From contig NZ_CP095050.1 of NCBI RefSeq assembly GCF_022921075.1, positions 372,001 through 436,000 of the forward strand: DNA of 64,000 nucleotides. Reading direction: 5' to 3'. Position 1 is the stretch's first letter. The number at the start of each line of letters is the position of its first letter. The notes under the pieces were generated by a model. It was not told the origin of the DNA, searched no databases, and worked only from the letters and a program-made list of their open reading frames with translations. Positions 1 through 7,486 of this stretch are shown piece after piece. This DNA comes from Hymenobacter sp. 5317J-9 (GTDB lineage Bacteria > Bacteroidota > Bacteroidia > Cytophagales > Hymenobacteraceae). The position numbers and the translations under genes were made by a program.

Positions 1-413
1 ACGAGCATCAGATAGACGACGCCAAACAGTTGGCCCAAGCCCTGGGCGTCGACGACGTGTGGTTTAAAACCGCTCAGATTTACGACCACGCGCAGGGCTC
101 GCCGCTCATCCCCACCATCGACTACTACTCGCGCTACCAGAACAACGGCAACGGCACCTGGAGCCTCAAAAACAAGCTGGTGGACCACTGCTGGAAGATG
201 TGGCACAGCTGCGTCATCACCTGGGACGGGCTGGTGGTACCCTGCTGCTTCGACAAAGACGCCGAATACCGCCAGGGCGACCTCAAAACCGAAACATTCG
301 CCCAGCTCTGGCGCGGCCCCAAGTACCAGCGCTTCCGCAGCAGCCTGCTCAAAGGCCGCGACCAGATTGAGATGTGCCGCAACTGCTCGGAAGGAACCAA
401 GGTGTGGGGCTAA
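1..413 (+). CDS. Radical SAM/SPASM protein, C-terminal part (5' end outside window)
   Basis: The gene is open from the first full codon at base 3 to TAA at 411-413, about 136 residues, so the start and the radical SAM core lie outside the window. The visible part is a SPASM-type domain: a Cys in WHSCVITWDG, then VPCCFDKD, a QGDLKTETFAQLW stretch and a closing CRNCSEG. In this family these cysteines bind an auxiliary [4Fe-4S] cluster used in peptide or protein modification. The substrate cannot be told from this fragment. It converges on the next gene, and a long hairpin fills the whole gap. Confidence 0.85.
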   Translation, partial: EHQIDDAKQLAQALGVDDVWFKTAQIYDHAQGSPLIPTIDYYSRYQNNGNGTWSLKNKLVDHCWKMWHSCVITWDGLVVPCCFDKDAEYRQGDLKTETFAQLWRGPKYQRFRSSLLKGRDQIEMCRNCSEGTKVWG

Positions 414-414
414 G

Positions 415-495
415 AAAAGGGTTGGGTGTTGAGGGTTGAATGTTGAGTTAGTGCATTTTCAACTCAACATTCAACCCTCAACACCCAACCCTTTT
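415..495. terminator. Perfect 35-bp inverted repeat, bidirectional terminator
   Basis: Bases 415-449 and 461-495 are perfectly complementary with an 11-base loop. The left arm begins AAAAGGG and the right arm ends CCCTTTTTT, so each strand has a stem followed by a U run. It occupies the entire gap between two convergent genes, starting two bases after one stop codon and ending against the other. Confidence 0.75.
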
Positions 496-837
496 TTACT
501 TGTGCCCTTTCATCAGGTTCTTGCCGAGGTCTTCCACTTTCTTGAGGAATTCGTCGGTGTCGCTGTCGGCGTACACGCCGTAGGCCGACGAGATGGTGCC
601 GCGCACGCCGTCGTGGGCTTCGATGGCGTAAAGAATGGACATGTCGTCGGGGTTGCTTTCGCCCTCGAAGCGGTAAAAGTCCACAATGGTCACTTCGTCG
701 GGGGCGTAGCTCTTGTTCGAGTCGTTGCCAATGGTTTGCAGGCGGCCATCCACGACGTTGAAATCCTGGGTGAAGCCGTCCTTGGTCAGCTTGTTTTCAA
801 CGTTGACAAGCGACCGTTCTTCTTCTTTGTCCTGCAT
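496..837 (-). CDS. Small conserved cytoplasmic protein
   Basis: A 113-residue acidic soluble protein starting MQDKEEERSLV, without signal peptide or membrane segment. The middle part (DEVTIVDFYRFEGESNPDD, then ILYAIEAHDGVRG) and the C-terminal AYGVYADSDTDEFL resemble short Bacteroidota proteins that I recall being labelled phosphoribosylpyrophosphate synthetase in databases. It is far too short for that enzyme (about 310 residues) and lacks a PRPP-binding motif, so that name should not be used. Function unknown. It stands alone, with a GC-rich hairpin upstream and a terminator directly at its stop codon. Confidence 0.8.
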   Translation of the reverse strand: MQDKEEERSLVNVENKLTKDGFTQDFNVVDGRLQTIGNDSNKSYAPDEVTIVDFYRFEGESNPDDMSILYAIEAHDGVRGTISSAYGVYADSDTDEFLKKVEDLGKNLMKGHK

Positions 838-890
838 GGCGGTGGGGTGTTTGGGTAATGAAAGAATGTGCGAAGGGCGCTAAAAGCAAC

Positions 891-922
891 CGCCCCCGCT
901 CCGGCTATACGGAGCGGGGGCG
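891..922 (-). terminator. GC-rich hairpin between two leftward genes
   Basis: CGCCCCCGCTCCG at 891-903 pairs with CGGAGCGGGGGCG at 910-922 around a 6-base loop, a 13-bp stem. Read leftward it is followed by TTGCTTTTAG, a weak U run. It probably ends transcription from the gene at 974-1192. Confidence 0.5.
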
Positions 923-973
923 GGGGCGGGTTATTCGAAAGTTAGAAAGAAATTAAAGTGGCTTGGCGGGCCC

Positions 974-1192
974 TCAGCGCCCGGCCTGAGCGCCGGCCCG
1001 GGCTTCGATGGTGGCCTGCAGGCGGTCGACGTCGAGCTGCCCGCAAGCGCCTCCGCAACCCTTGGCACAGCCGGCCGCCGTTTTGCTGAAAAATGCCCGC
1101 CAGAATATGCGGCCTACGTAGAACGCCGCCGCCACGAAGAGCAGGCCAATCAGGAAATACTGAATTTCGACGGAGGTAAGGGCGAGGAGCAT
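974..1192 (-). CDS. Short Cys-rich membrane protein (FeoB-associated type)
   Basis: 72 residues. One transmembrane helix (about residues 10-28, QYFLIGLLFVAAAFYVGRIF) is followed by a cysteine cluster, AGCAKGCGGACG. This layout, a single helix and then closely spaced Cys on the cytoplasmic side, is that of FeoB-associated Cys-rich membrane proteins. No FeoB or FeoA is present in the window, so a role in ferrous iron uptake is only by resemblance. The ATG at 1190-1192 is chosen because the helix begins just after it; a longer upstream extension would read through the neighbouring palindrome. Confidence 0.65.
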   Translation of the reverse strand: MLLALTSVEIQYFLIGLLFVAAAFYVGRIFWRAFFSKTAAGCAKGCGGACGQLDVDRLQATIEARAGAQAGR

Positions 1193-1231
1193 GAGAGGAG
1201 AACTACTCTGGAAAAGGAAAAGTTTGCGGGT

Positions 1232-1319
1232 GCCGCGTACCCCCAAGCTGTGCTTGGGCCCGCCGCACACTACCACACGTTTCACGTTTGGGCCCAAGCA
1301 CAGCTTGGGGGTACGCGGC
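1232..1319. repeat. Perfect 30-bp palindrome with self-complementary arms
   Basis: Bases 1232-1261 and 1290-1319 are exact inverted copies, separated by 28 bases. Each arm also contains its own smaller palindrome, CCCAAGC-TGT-GCTTGGG, so the element can fold as one long hairpin or as two short ones. It lies between two genes in the same orientation and ends one base before the stop codon of the monophosphatase gene. There is no clear U run. Confidence 0.75.
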
Positions 1320-1320
1320 G

Positions 1321-2133
1321 CTACTTCCAGAATTCGCCGATGACGGCTTGCACCTGCGCGTGCAGGTGACCGTTGCTGGCCACCACCTCGCGCCCAAACA
1401 GCGGGTCGCCGTCGGTGAGAAACTGCGTGACGTGGCCGCCGGCCTCGCGCACCAGCAGGATGCCGGCCGCCACGTCGTAGGAGTTCAGGTTGAACTCAAA
1501 GAAGGCCTCGCAGCGCCCGGCGGCGACGTAGGCCAGGTCTACCGCGGCCGAACCAAGGCGGCGCACGCCGTGGCTGCGGTTCATGAAGGCGCCGAGAATC
1601 TGGAGGAAGGGCTCCATCTTGCCGAAGTCCTTGTAGGGAAAGCCCGTGGCAATGAGCGAGCTGTGCAGGTCCGAGATGTCGGTGACGTGCATGGGGACGT
1701 CGTTGCAAAAGGCCCCGCCGCCGCGCACGGCCCGGAAGCTTTCGTCGCGGCTGACCTCGTGCACCACGCCCACGGCCAGCTCCTGCCCGTGTAGCAGCCC
1801 CACGCTGATGGAGTACACCGGCAGGCCGTGCACGAAATTGGTGGTGCCGTCGAGCGGGTCGATTATCCAGGTAAACTCTTCGGCCTGCGAATCGAGGCCG
1901 GCGGTGCCTTCTTCGGTGATGAAGCCGGCCGTTGGCAGCAGCTCGCGCAGGCCGGCCACAAGGCGGCGCTCGGTTTCCTGGTCCACGTAGCTCACGAGGT
2001 CGTGCAGGCCTTTGTGCTCAATTTTGGCGCGGTCGAAGGTGGCCGCTTCCTGTCGGATGAACTCGGCGGTGCGGCGGCACAGGGCCGCCACGTCGTGGGA
2101 GAGCTGGGTAAGGTCGATATCAGTCATATTCAT
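1321..2133 (-). CDS. Inositol monophosphatase family protein
   Basis: 270 residues. The metal-binding signatures of the Mg2+-dependent phosphatases are present: EEGT near residue 76, WIIDPLDGTTNFVHG near 89-103, and SAAVDLAYVAAGRCEAF with ...SYDVAAGILLVREAGG towards the end. Members hydrolyse inositol phosphates and related sugar phosphates (SuhB/ImpA group); the exact substrate cannot be read from sequence. It ends a leftward block with rsmI, lnt and a small protein; only three bases separate it from the stop codon of that protein, suggesting cotranscription. Two nearby ATGs (residues 1 and 3) are equally possible starts. Confidence 0.9.
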   Translation of the reverse strand: MNMTDIDLTQLSHDVAALCRRTAEFIRQEAATFDRAKIEHKGLHDLVSYVDQETERRLVAGLRELLPTAGFITEEGTAGLDSQAEEFTWIIDPLDGTTNFVHGLPVYSISVGLLHGQELAVGVVHEVSRDESFRAVRGGGAFCNDVPMHVTDISDLHSSLIATGFPYKDFGKMEPFLQILGAFMNRSHGVRRLGSAAVDLAYVAAGRCEAFFEFNLNSYDVAAGILLVREAGGHVTQFLTDGDPLFGREVVASNGHLHAQVQAVIGEFWK

Positions 2134-2136
2134 GTT

Positions 2137-2478
2137 TTACTCCACAAAATCTTCCCAGTTGCCATTAACTAAACGTTCCAGCTGACCATACTGTGGCTGG
2201 CCGATATCACGGCCTTTCACCCGCACCGGCTGAATCCAATCTTGCTGGCAATCTTCGAGCGGGTCGGCGATGACTGCCCATGCATCTGCTGCCACTTGAT
2301 ATTCTCTAGATGCAGCATCCTGCGCATCCTCAACGGTTTCATACCAGTCATCAAACAGGCCACCACTATCAGCTAGCTTATCGTAGCCGAACAAGTAAAC
2401 GCCGTTACCAGCATCGTGAATCATGAGCCGCACAATGTTGCTGTTTATTGGCTCCGGCACGTTAGCGGTCATTCTCAT
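2137..2478 (-). CDS. Small hypothetical protein coupled to lnt
   Basis: 113 residues, acidic, no signal peptide or membrane helix. I do not recognise a family. The start at 2478 is chosen because its ATG overlaps the lnt stop codon as ATGA (2475-2478), the usual sign of translational coupling; a second ATG lies two codons later. Base composition is clearly less GC-rich than in lnt or the monophosphatase on either side (for example DNA at 2140-2460), which hints at a more recent arrival in the operon. The protein has a regular soluble fold with several Trp (DDWYETVEDAQDAA, ADAWAVIADPLED), perhaps an immunity or adaptor type protein, but this is a guess. Confidence 0.7.
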   Translation of the reverse strand: MRMTANVPEPINSNIVRLMIHDAGNGVYLFGYDKLADSGGLFDDWYETVEDAQDAASREYQVAADAWAVIADPLEDCQQDWIQPVRVKGRDIGQPQYGQLERLVNGNWEDFVE

Positions 2479-4148
2479 ACGGCAGAATTGTGCTTTCTGC
2501 GCCAGCCCGTCACGATAGCAAAAACCAATAGCAGCACCGCCAGCAGCTGCGCGCCGCGCCCAATCAACTCGCCAAACCGTACATAAAAGGTAGTTTCGGT
2601 ATTGAGGTGCACGGCGGCGCGGCTGGCCGTGGGAATCCAGGCCGGCTCGCGCTGCGTGATTTCGCCTTTCTGGTTGATAAAGCCGGTGAAGCCCGTGTTG
2701 GCCGAGCGGGCTAGGTCGCGGCGGGTTTCGATGCAGCGTAGCTGGCCGTAGCTCAGCAGCTGGCGGTAGCCGGGCGAGTCGTGCCACCACGCGTCGTTGG
2801 TGACGAGGCCCAGCAGGGTCGCGCCGTTGTGGGCATACTCGGCCAGAAAGTCGCCGTAGATGGACTCGTAGCAGATGACCGGGGCCAGCCGCAGGGTCGG
2901 CGCGTTGGCCGGTGGCGCAAATACGGTGCGCTCTTCCTGGCTGCCATAGGAGCCCACGAAGCCACCCAAATCGATGTTCTTGAGCACGCTGCTGAGGATG
3001 GGCGGAATCTTCTCCACGCCCGGCACCAGCCGCGACTTGTGGTAGAGTACCACCGGCGCGGCGGCATCGGCAAAATAGGCGGCCGCGTTGTTGAAGTCGT
3101 AGTAGCCCAGGTCGTCGCGGAAGCGGGCGGTTTCGCTGGCGGCCTCTTTGCTGGGGTAAGAGTTGATGGTGGTGATGCCGGTGAGCAGGGCCACACCGGG
3201 GTGCCGCGCCAGCCAGGCGCGCACGCGCCGGATTTTGGGGTGGCTTTCCAGCGTGTTTTCCCAGTAGGGTTCTTCCAGGGCGGTTTCGGGCCACAGGATG
3301 AGCTTGGTTTCGGGCGTCAGCTTCTGCTCCGACAGGTTCAGCAGGCGCGTCAGCTGCTCGTCGTAAGGCACAAACTCAGGGCCGCCTTCAAACTTCTCCA
3401 CGTAGGGGTCGAGATTGGGCTGCACCACCACCACTTCGGCCGTCGGGCCTTTTGCCTCATAGCTGCGGCCGATGAGCGTGGAAATGAACAGCGGCACGGC
3501 CACGGCCAGTACCGGCGCGGCCCAGCGGAAGCGGGCAGGGCCATCCACCGCCCAGGGGCCCACGCCGCCCCGGCCGAACCACGCCCAGAACGCTAGCAAA
3601 TTCACCGCCCACACCCACACCGAGCCGCCCAGAAAACCGGTGTACTCGTACCACTGCACCCAGCCGGGCGCGGCCGCGAAGCCGTTGCCCAGCGTGAGCC
3701 AGGGCCAGGTGATGTCCCAGTGCAGGTGCAGCTGCTCAAAAGCTATCCAATAAATCGGCAGCGAGAGGTAACCCCAGCGGCTGCCTAGGCGCTTTTTGGT
3801 TTGGCGGAAGGCCATGAGCGGCAGGCACATGAGCAGCGCGTTCAGCACCACGGCCGCAATGCCGGCAGCCAGTTGCGCATAGCTCACCCACCAGGTAGTT
3901 AGGGCGTTCCAGAGCACCAGCATGAGGTAGGTGCTGGCAAACACGCGGCCTTTGCGGGCGCCTTCCAGCGTGAGCTTGCGCTCCATGACGAGGTAGGGCA
4001 GCCAGGCCACAAAAAGCAGCGGCACCAGCCAGGCCGTGGGCCAGGGCGCCCAGCCGCCGCTCAGCAGCAGGGCGCCCAGCACGGCCAGCGCCGGGGTGCG
4101 CAGGCGGAACAGGCCGCTAGTCCTGGCCGTCGATGTCGTCATCGGCAT
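2475..4148 (-). CDS. lnt: Apolipoprotein N-acyltransferase
   Basis: About 557 residues. The N-terminal half holds several transmembrane helices; the C-terminal half is a nitrilase-like periplasmic domain. The three catalytic residues expected from E. coli Lnt are visible: Glu in LILWPETALEEP, Lys in VLYHKSRLVPGVEKIP, and Cys in APVICYESIYG. It transfers the third acyl chain to the N-terminal Cys of lipoproteins, matching the several lipoproteins in this window. The start is uncertain: ATGs at 4148 and 4142 both overlap the end of rsmI by about 30 bases, and ones further up (4178, 4238) overlap more. I prefer 4148, which puts the first helix close to the N-terminus. Confidence 0.93.
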   Translation of the reverse strand: MPMTTSTARTSGLFRLRTPALAVLGALLLSGGWAPWPTAWLVPLLFVAWLPYLVMERKLTLEGARKGRVFASTYLMLVLWNALTTWWVSYAQLAAGIAAVVLNALLMCLPLMAFRQTKKRLGSRWGYLSLPIYWIAFEQLHLHWDITWPWLTLGNGFAAAPGWVQWYEYTGFLGGSVWVWAVNLLAFWAWFGRGGVGPWAVDGPARFRWAAPVLAVAVPLFISTLIGRSYEAKGPTAEVVVVQPNLDPYVEKFEGGPEFVPYDEQLTRLLNLSEQKLTPETKLILWPETALEEPYWENTLESHPKIRRVRAWLARHPGVALLTGITTINSYPSKEAASETARFRDDLGYYDFNNAAAYFADAAAPVVLYHKSRLVPGVEKIPPILSSVLKNIDLGGFVGSYGSQEERTVFAPPANAPTLRLAPVICYESIYGDFLAEYAHNGATLLGLVTNDAWWHDSPGYRQLLSYGQLRCIETRRDLARSANTGFTGFINQKGEITQREPAWIPTASRAAVHLNTETTFYVRFGELIGRGAQLLAVLLLVFAIVTGWRRKHNSAV

Positions 4149-4890
4149 CGTCGTCGTGGGGGCGGCGGTTTCGGTCATCGCGGCCGGGGCGGGGCTCGCG
4201 GGCGGGCGGGGCAAGATTTCCTTCGACGACAACGACAATTTCTCCTTTAATGCTGGGCCGGGCCGCGAAGTCAGCCTCCAGGCTGGCCAGCGTGCCGGTC
4301 ACGGTTTCTTCAAACAATTTGGTCAATTCGCGGCTGACTGAGGCCGGCCGTTCCGCCCCCAGCACCTCGGCCAACTGGCCCAGCGTTTTCACGATGCGGT
4401 GCGGCGACTCGTAAAAAATCATGGTGCGGGTTTCGGTGGCGAGCTGCTGCAGGCGCGTCTGCCGGCCTTTCTTCACCGGCAAAAAGCCCTCGAACGTAAA
4501 CCGCTCGGCCCCAAAGCCCGACTTGAGCAGGGCTGGCACAAAAGCCGTCGGGCCCGGCAGGCATTCCACGCCCAGGCCTTTGGCCAGGCACTCGCGCACC
4601 AACAAGAAGCCGGGGTCGGAAATTCCGGGCGTGCCGGCGTCGCTCACCAGGGCCATGGTTTCGCCCTGCTCCAGGCGGGCCAGCAGGCGCGGCACCTGCT
4701 GGTGCTCGTTGTGCAGGTGGTAGGAGAGAAGGGGCTTTTTCAGGCCCAGGTGCTGCATGAGGCGGCCGCTGGTGCGGGTGTCTTCGCAGAGCACGGTGCC
4801 TACTTCGCCCAGCACGCGGATGGCCCGCAGGGTGATGTCTTCCAGATTGCCAATGGGCGTGGGCACGAGGTACAGAACCGTGTTGGGCAT
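4117..4890 (-). CDS. rsmI: 16S rRNA (cytidine-1402-2'-O)-methyltransferase
   Basis: 257 residues, close to family length. The tetrapyrrole-methylase-fold signatures are clear: LYLVPTPIGNLEDITLRA at the N-terminus, CEDTRTS, and SDAGTPGISDPG near residue 80. It methylates the 2'-OH of C1402 in the ribosomal decoding centre using SAM. The last 35 or so residues are an odd, low-complexity charged tail (REPRPGRDDRNRRP, then DDDADDDIDGQD) lying in the overlap with lnt. A TACCTTTG box ends four bases before the ATG, so the mRNA may be leaderless. Confidence 0.95.
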   Translation of the reverse strand: MPNTVLYLVPTPIGNLEDITLRAIRVLGEVGTVLCEDTRTSGRLMQHLGLKKPLLSYHLHNEHQQVPRLLARLEQGETMALVSDAGTPGISDPGFLLVRECLAKGLGVECLPGPTAFVPALLKSGFGAERFTFEGFLPVKKGRQTRLQQLATETRTMIFYESPHRIVKTLGQLAEVLGAERPASVSRELTKLFEETVTGTLASLEADFAARPSIKGEIVVVVEGNLAPPAREPRPGRDDRNRRPHDDDADDDIDGQD

Positions 4891-4894
4891 GGCG

Positions 4895-4902
4895 CAAAGG
4901 TA
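4895..4902 (-). promoter_or_regulatory. TACCTTTG -7 element of rsmI, probable leaderless start
   Basis: Leftward TACCTTTG matches the Bacteroidota -7 consensus TAnnTTTG and ends four bases before the rsmI ATG at 4890. Transcription would begin at or within the start codon. No good TTG/TTTG was found at the 19-21 base spacing, so the -33 part is weak. Confidence 0.5.
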
Positions 4903-5013
4903 CGTAGCTGGCCAAACCGTACGCCGCCTTAAAAGCCGACCCGAAATTAAACCAGCTGCGCCGGTATCTTGTCGCCTAGAAAAGCAGGGACATTTCCCTA
5001 TTATTGATAAACA

Positions 5014-5451
5014 ATGGTTTGGCTGGCATTTGTATTTGCCTGTATTCCGGGTAGCGTAGCATACGCCGCACTGGCCGAAATTCGGCTAGCCTCCGAGCTG
5101 TCACGCAATGGAATAGAACAGGAAGGCATTATCATTAGTCAGCGAGAAGTAGCTCGCAGCCGAAGCGGCAGTTATCATGTGCCTAAAGTGCGGTTCACAG
5201 CGCGGAATGGCGAGGTCGTTGAAAGCGAAAGTGCGGGTTTAGAGCGGTTTTTGGACGCACGGCATTTGTTCTTCGCTGATAAAGTCGAATTTTTCGATAA
5301 CGATTATGCCTTGTTGCGTTACGATACCGCCAATCCTCGGCGTTTTCTGTTCATTCAGGAGTTAGACCAAACCAAAAATTATTGGTTGTTACTAATTGCT
5401 AGCCTGTTGACAGTGACTATGGTGCTGGCCGGGCTTCTTGGCCCGGGTTAA
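5014..5451 (+). CDS. DUF3592-like membrane protein
   Basis: 145 residues with a helix at the N-terminus ([19 protein letters not shown]) and another near the C-terminus ([21 protein letters not shown]). Between them is a beta-rich soluble stretch with [15 protein letters not shown], the pattern of DUF3592 proteins, whose function is unknown. Codon use is more AT-rich than in the neighbours. Its stop codon overlaps the stop of the convergent pterin dehydratase gene inside one TTAA. No operon partner. Confidence 0.7.
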   Translation: MVWLAFVFACIPGSVAYAALAEIRLASELSRNGIEQEGIIISQREVARSRSGSYHVPKVRFTARNGEVVESESAGLERFLDARHLFFADKVEFFDNDYALLRYDTANPRRFLFIQELDQTKNYWLLLIASLLTVTMVLAGLLGPG

Positions 5452-5702
5452 GAAGACGGCGTGGCATACCGCGCCGCCACGGCATCAATGGCTGCGGCCA
5501 GGCGGTGGTCGCGTGGGGTCACGGTGTTGCCGGCATCGTGGGTGCGCAGGCGAAATTCCACGGCGTTGTACTCGTTGCTGAACCAGGGGTGGTGGTCGAG
5601 GCGCTCGGCCTCAGCGGCCACTTCTGTGAGAAAGGCAAAGGCCGTTTTGAAATCGGCGAAGCGGAAGCTGCGGCACAGGCTGTTATCGATTTCAGTCCAC
5701 AT
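5448..5702 (-). CDS. 4a-hydroxytetrahydrobiopterin dehydratase (pterin carbinolamine dehydratase)
   Basis: 84 residues from [13 protein letters not shown]. The family signature is complete: [20 protein letters not shown] followed by [21 protein letters not shown], giving the paired His and the later T..D of the active site. It dehydrates 4a-hydroxytetrahydropterin, recycling the cofactor used by aromatic amino acid hydroxylases. No hydroxylase is in the window. The start at 5702 gives the usual short length; an upstream in-frame ATG would add unrelated residues. The gene is convergent with, and overlaps by four bases, the DUF3592-like gene. Confidence 0.92.
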   Translation of the reverse strand: MWTEIDNSLCRSFRFADFKTAFAFLTEVAAEAERLDHHPWFSNEYNAVEFRLRTHDAGNTVTPRDHRLAAAIDAVAARYATPSS

Positions 5703-5830
5703 AGTTTTTGCTATATTTAACGACACGGTTGAGGTGTGCGGGCGGCGGGCGGGCAAAACCCAAACGGGAAATCCAAAGTACACCTTTTCCGAGCCACTTC
5801 TTTCCTCGTACTCCAGTCCTTAACCCCATT

Positions 5831-6330
5831 ATGGCCATCGACCCGAACAACCGCCCCATCCGCGTCATCAACGACGACACCACCAACGAAGAAATGGAGG
5901 CCGGCCACCACATCCCCAACGCCGACCCGCCTAAGAACGAAGCGGCCCGCGGCGGCTTCGGCAACCGCGAAGGCAAAGAAGGCTACGGTTCCGACACGGC
6001 CGGCGGCGAAACCGCCCTGGGCGTGAACGAAACCGCCGACGCCATGGCCCCCCGCCCGACAACATGCGCTCGAACGACGAGGGCCGTGCCGGCCGCGCCA
6101 ACCAGGACCTGCCCGATGACGACGGCCTCGACTCCATTGCGCCCTCGGGCCGCCCCGTTGATGAGCTGGACGTGCACGACCGCCGCCCCGGCGTGGACGA
6201 AATGCTGAATCCCAACTCCCGCGTGGGCATGGGCCAGATGGAGCCCCGCCCCCTGCCGCCCATCACCGGCACCGACACCAACGCCGAGCTCAACGACCCC
6301 GACGCCACCGACACGGCCATCGACCAGTAA
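5831..6330 (+). pseudogene. Acidic hydrophilic protein, interrupted by a one-base frameshift
   Basis: Reading from ATG 5831 (MAIDPNNRPIRVINDD) the frame holds until a run of six C at 6048-6053; the frame one base off then continues smoothly as DNMRSNDEGRAGRANQ to the stop at 6330. One extra C in the run would give a single 166-residue protein reading NETADAMAPPPDNMRSND. The product is Asp/Gly/Pro-rich, probably disordered, with no signal peptide or helix. It resembles the next small protein in composition and both may be stress-type hydrophilic proteins; that is a guess. The break may be a sequencing error. Confidence 0.65.
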
Positions 6331-6402
6331 GGTCGCGTCCGTCGGCAGCCCGGAGCAACAGTCAGACACCTTCCGCATTTCCACTTTCTAACTTCCTTCC
6401 TC

Positions 6403-6627
6403 ATGTCCAACAACAGCGATAAAAGCAACCAACAGTCCAGCGAAAACCACGGCGGTCCCGCCGGCGAAGGCCTGCCCAAAGGCACCGGCGACCTGCCCGT
6501 GAATGACCTCGACGAAGCCACGCAGGCCCGCCTCGAACAGGAGGCCCTCGACGCGGGCCAGCGTCACCCCAACCGCAACCTCGACAAGCCCGAACTGGAC
6601 AAGCCATCCTACGGCGGTGGCCACTAA
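6403..6627 (+). CDS. Small hydrophilic, probably disordered protein
   Basis: 74 residues, MSNNSDKSNQQSSENHGG to KPSYGGGH, rich in Asn, Asp, Gly and Pro, with no hydrophobic core. Lies 72 bases after the frameshifted acidic gene and shares its composition, so the two may be expressed together. I do not recognise the family. A palindromic repeat follows it. Confidence 0.65.
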   Translation: MSNNSDKSNQQSSENHGGPAGEGLPKGTGDLPVNDLDEATQARLEQEALDAGQRHPNRNLDKPELDKPSYGGGH

Positions 6628-6660
6628 AGGCCGAGCGGCCGTTTCGCCTGAATTACCCGG

Positions 6661-6755
6661 AACGTCATGCTGAGCGCAGCCGAAGCATCTCTACCGCGAG
6701 AGTAACTGAATTACTTCCCCGGTAGAGATGCTTCGGCTGCGCTCAGCATGACGTT
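6661..6755. repeat. Palindromic repeat, family A copy 1
   Basis: Two perfect 35-bp inverted arms, 6661-6695 and 6721-6755. The outer arm reads AACGTCATGCTGAGCGCAGC, then CGAAGCATCTCTACC. The 25-base loop contains AGTAAC. TTCTTTTTGG follows on the right, so it may also stop transcription. Confidence 0.85.
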
Positions 6756-6787
6756 CTTTTTGGTGTCTTTATCCATCAAAATACTCC

Positions 6788-7486
6788 ATGCGCCGCTTTG
6801 CCACCACCGACCTGCACGGCTGCCTGCACACCTTTCGCCGCCTGGTGGAAGAAGAGCTGCGTCTGACCCCGCGCGACGAGCTCTACCTGCTGGGCGACTA
6901 CGTGAACAAGGGGCCCGACAGCCGCGGCGTGCTCGACTACCTGATGGCGCTGCAGGCTGGCGGCTACCGCGTGCACTGCCTGCGCGGCAACCACGACCAG
7001 GCCCTGCTCGACGCCGCGCGCCACCGCTGGCGCTGGGACTGGCTGGGCCCGCGGGGCCGGCAGCCCACGTTGCGCAGCTTTGGCGTGGGGCGGCTGTCCG
7101 ACATTCCGGCCCATTACCTCAACTGGCTGGCCACGCTGCCCTATGAGATAGAACTGCCCGATTTTGTGCTGGTGCACGCCGGCTACAACTTCGCCCTGCC
7201 GCCCGCCGCCATGCGCCAGGACCATGACACCATGCTCAACACCAAGAAGTTCGTGTACGACCCCTCGCGGCTGGGCGGGCGACGCCTGCTGCACGGCCAC
7301 GTGCCCACGCCCACTGCGCAGGTGCGCGCCAAAGCCGCTGCCCGCCCCGGCTTCCTGGGGCTTGACACGGGCTGCGTGTACCGTCACAACGCTGAGCTGG
7401 CCCATTTGGCGGCCCTCAATTTGGACAGCTGGGACTTGCTGCTGGTGCCCAACTGCGAACCGTCCTACTCAATAGGAAAGCGGTAA
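6788..7486 (+). CDS. Metallophosphoesterase (PPP-type serine/threonine phosphatase fold)
   Basis: 232 residues. The phosphoesterase motifs appear in order: DLHGC (residues 8-12), GDYVNKGPDSRGV (about 36-48), LRGNHDQAL (about 63-71), a conserved His in LVHAGYN, and a late HGHVP. These bind the two metals. The length and motif spacing fit bacterial PrpA/PrpB or ApaH-like phosphatases acting on phosphoproteins or dinucleotides; the substrate is not determined. The start is the ATG at 6788, three codons before the first motif strand. It is monocistronic and sits between a palindrome and a long AT-rich gap. Confidence 0.9.
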   Translation: MRRFATTDLHGCLHTFRRLVEEELRLTPRDELYLLGDYVNKGPDSRGVLDYLMALQAGGYRVHCLRGNHDQALLDAARHRWRWDWLGPRGRQPTLRSFGVGRLSDIPAHYLNWLATLPYEIELPDFVLVHAGYNFALPPAAMRQDHDTMLNTKKFVYDPSRLGGRRLLHGHVPTPTAQVRAKAAARPGFLGLDTGCVYRHNAELAHLAALNLDSWDLLLVPNCEPSYSIGKR

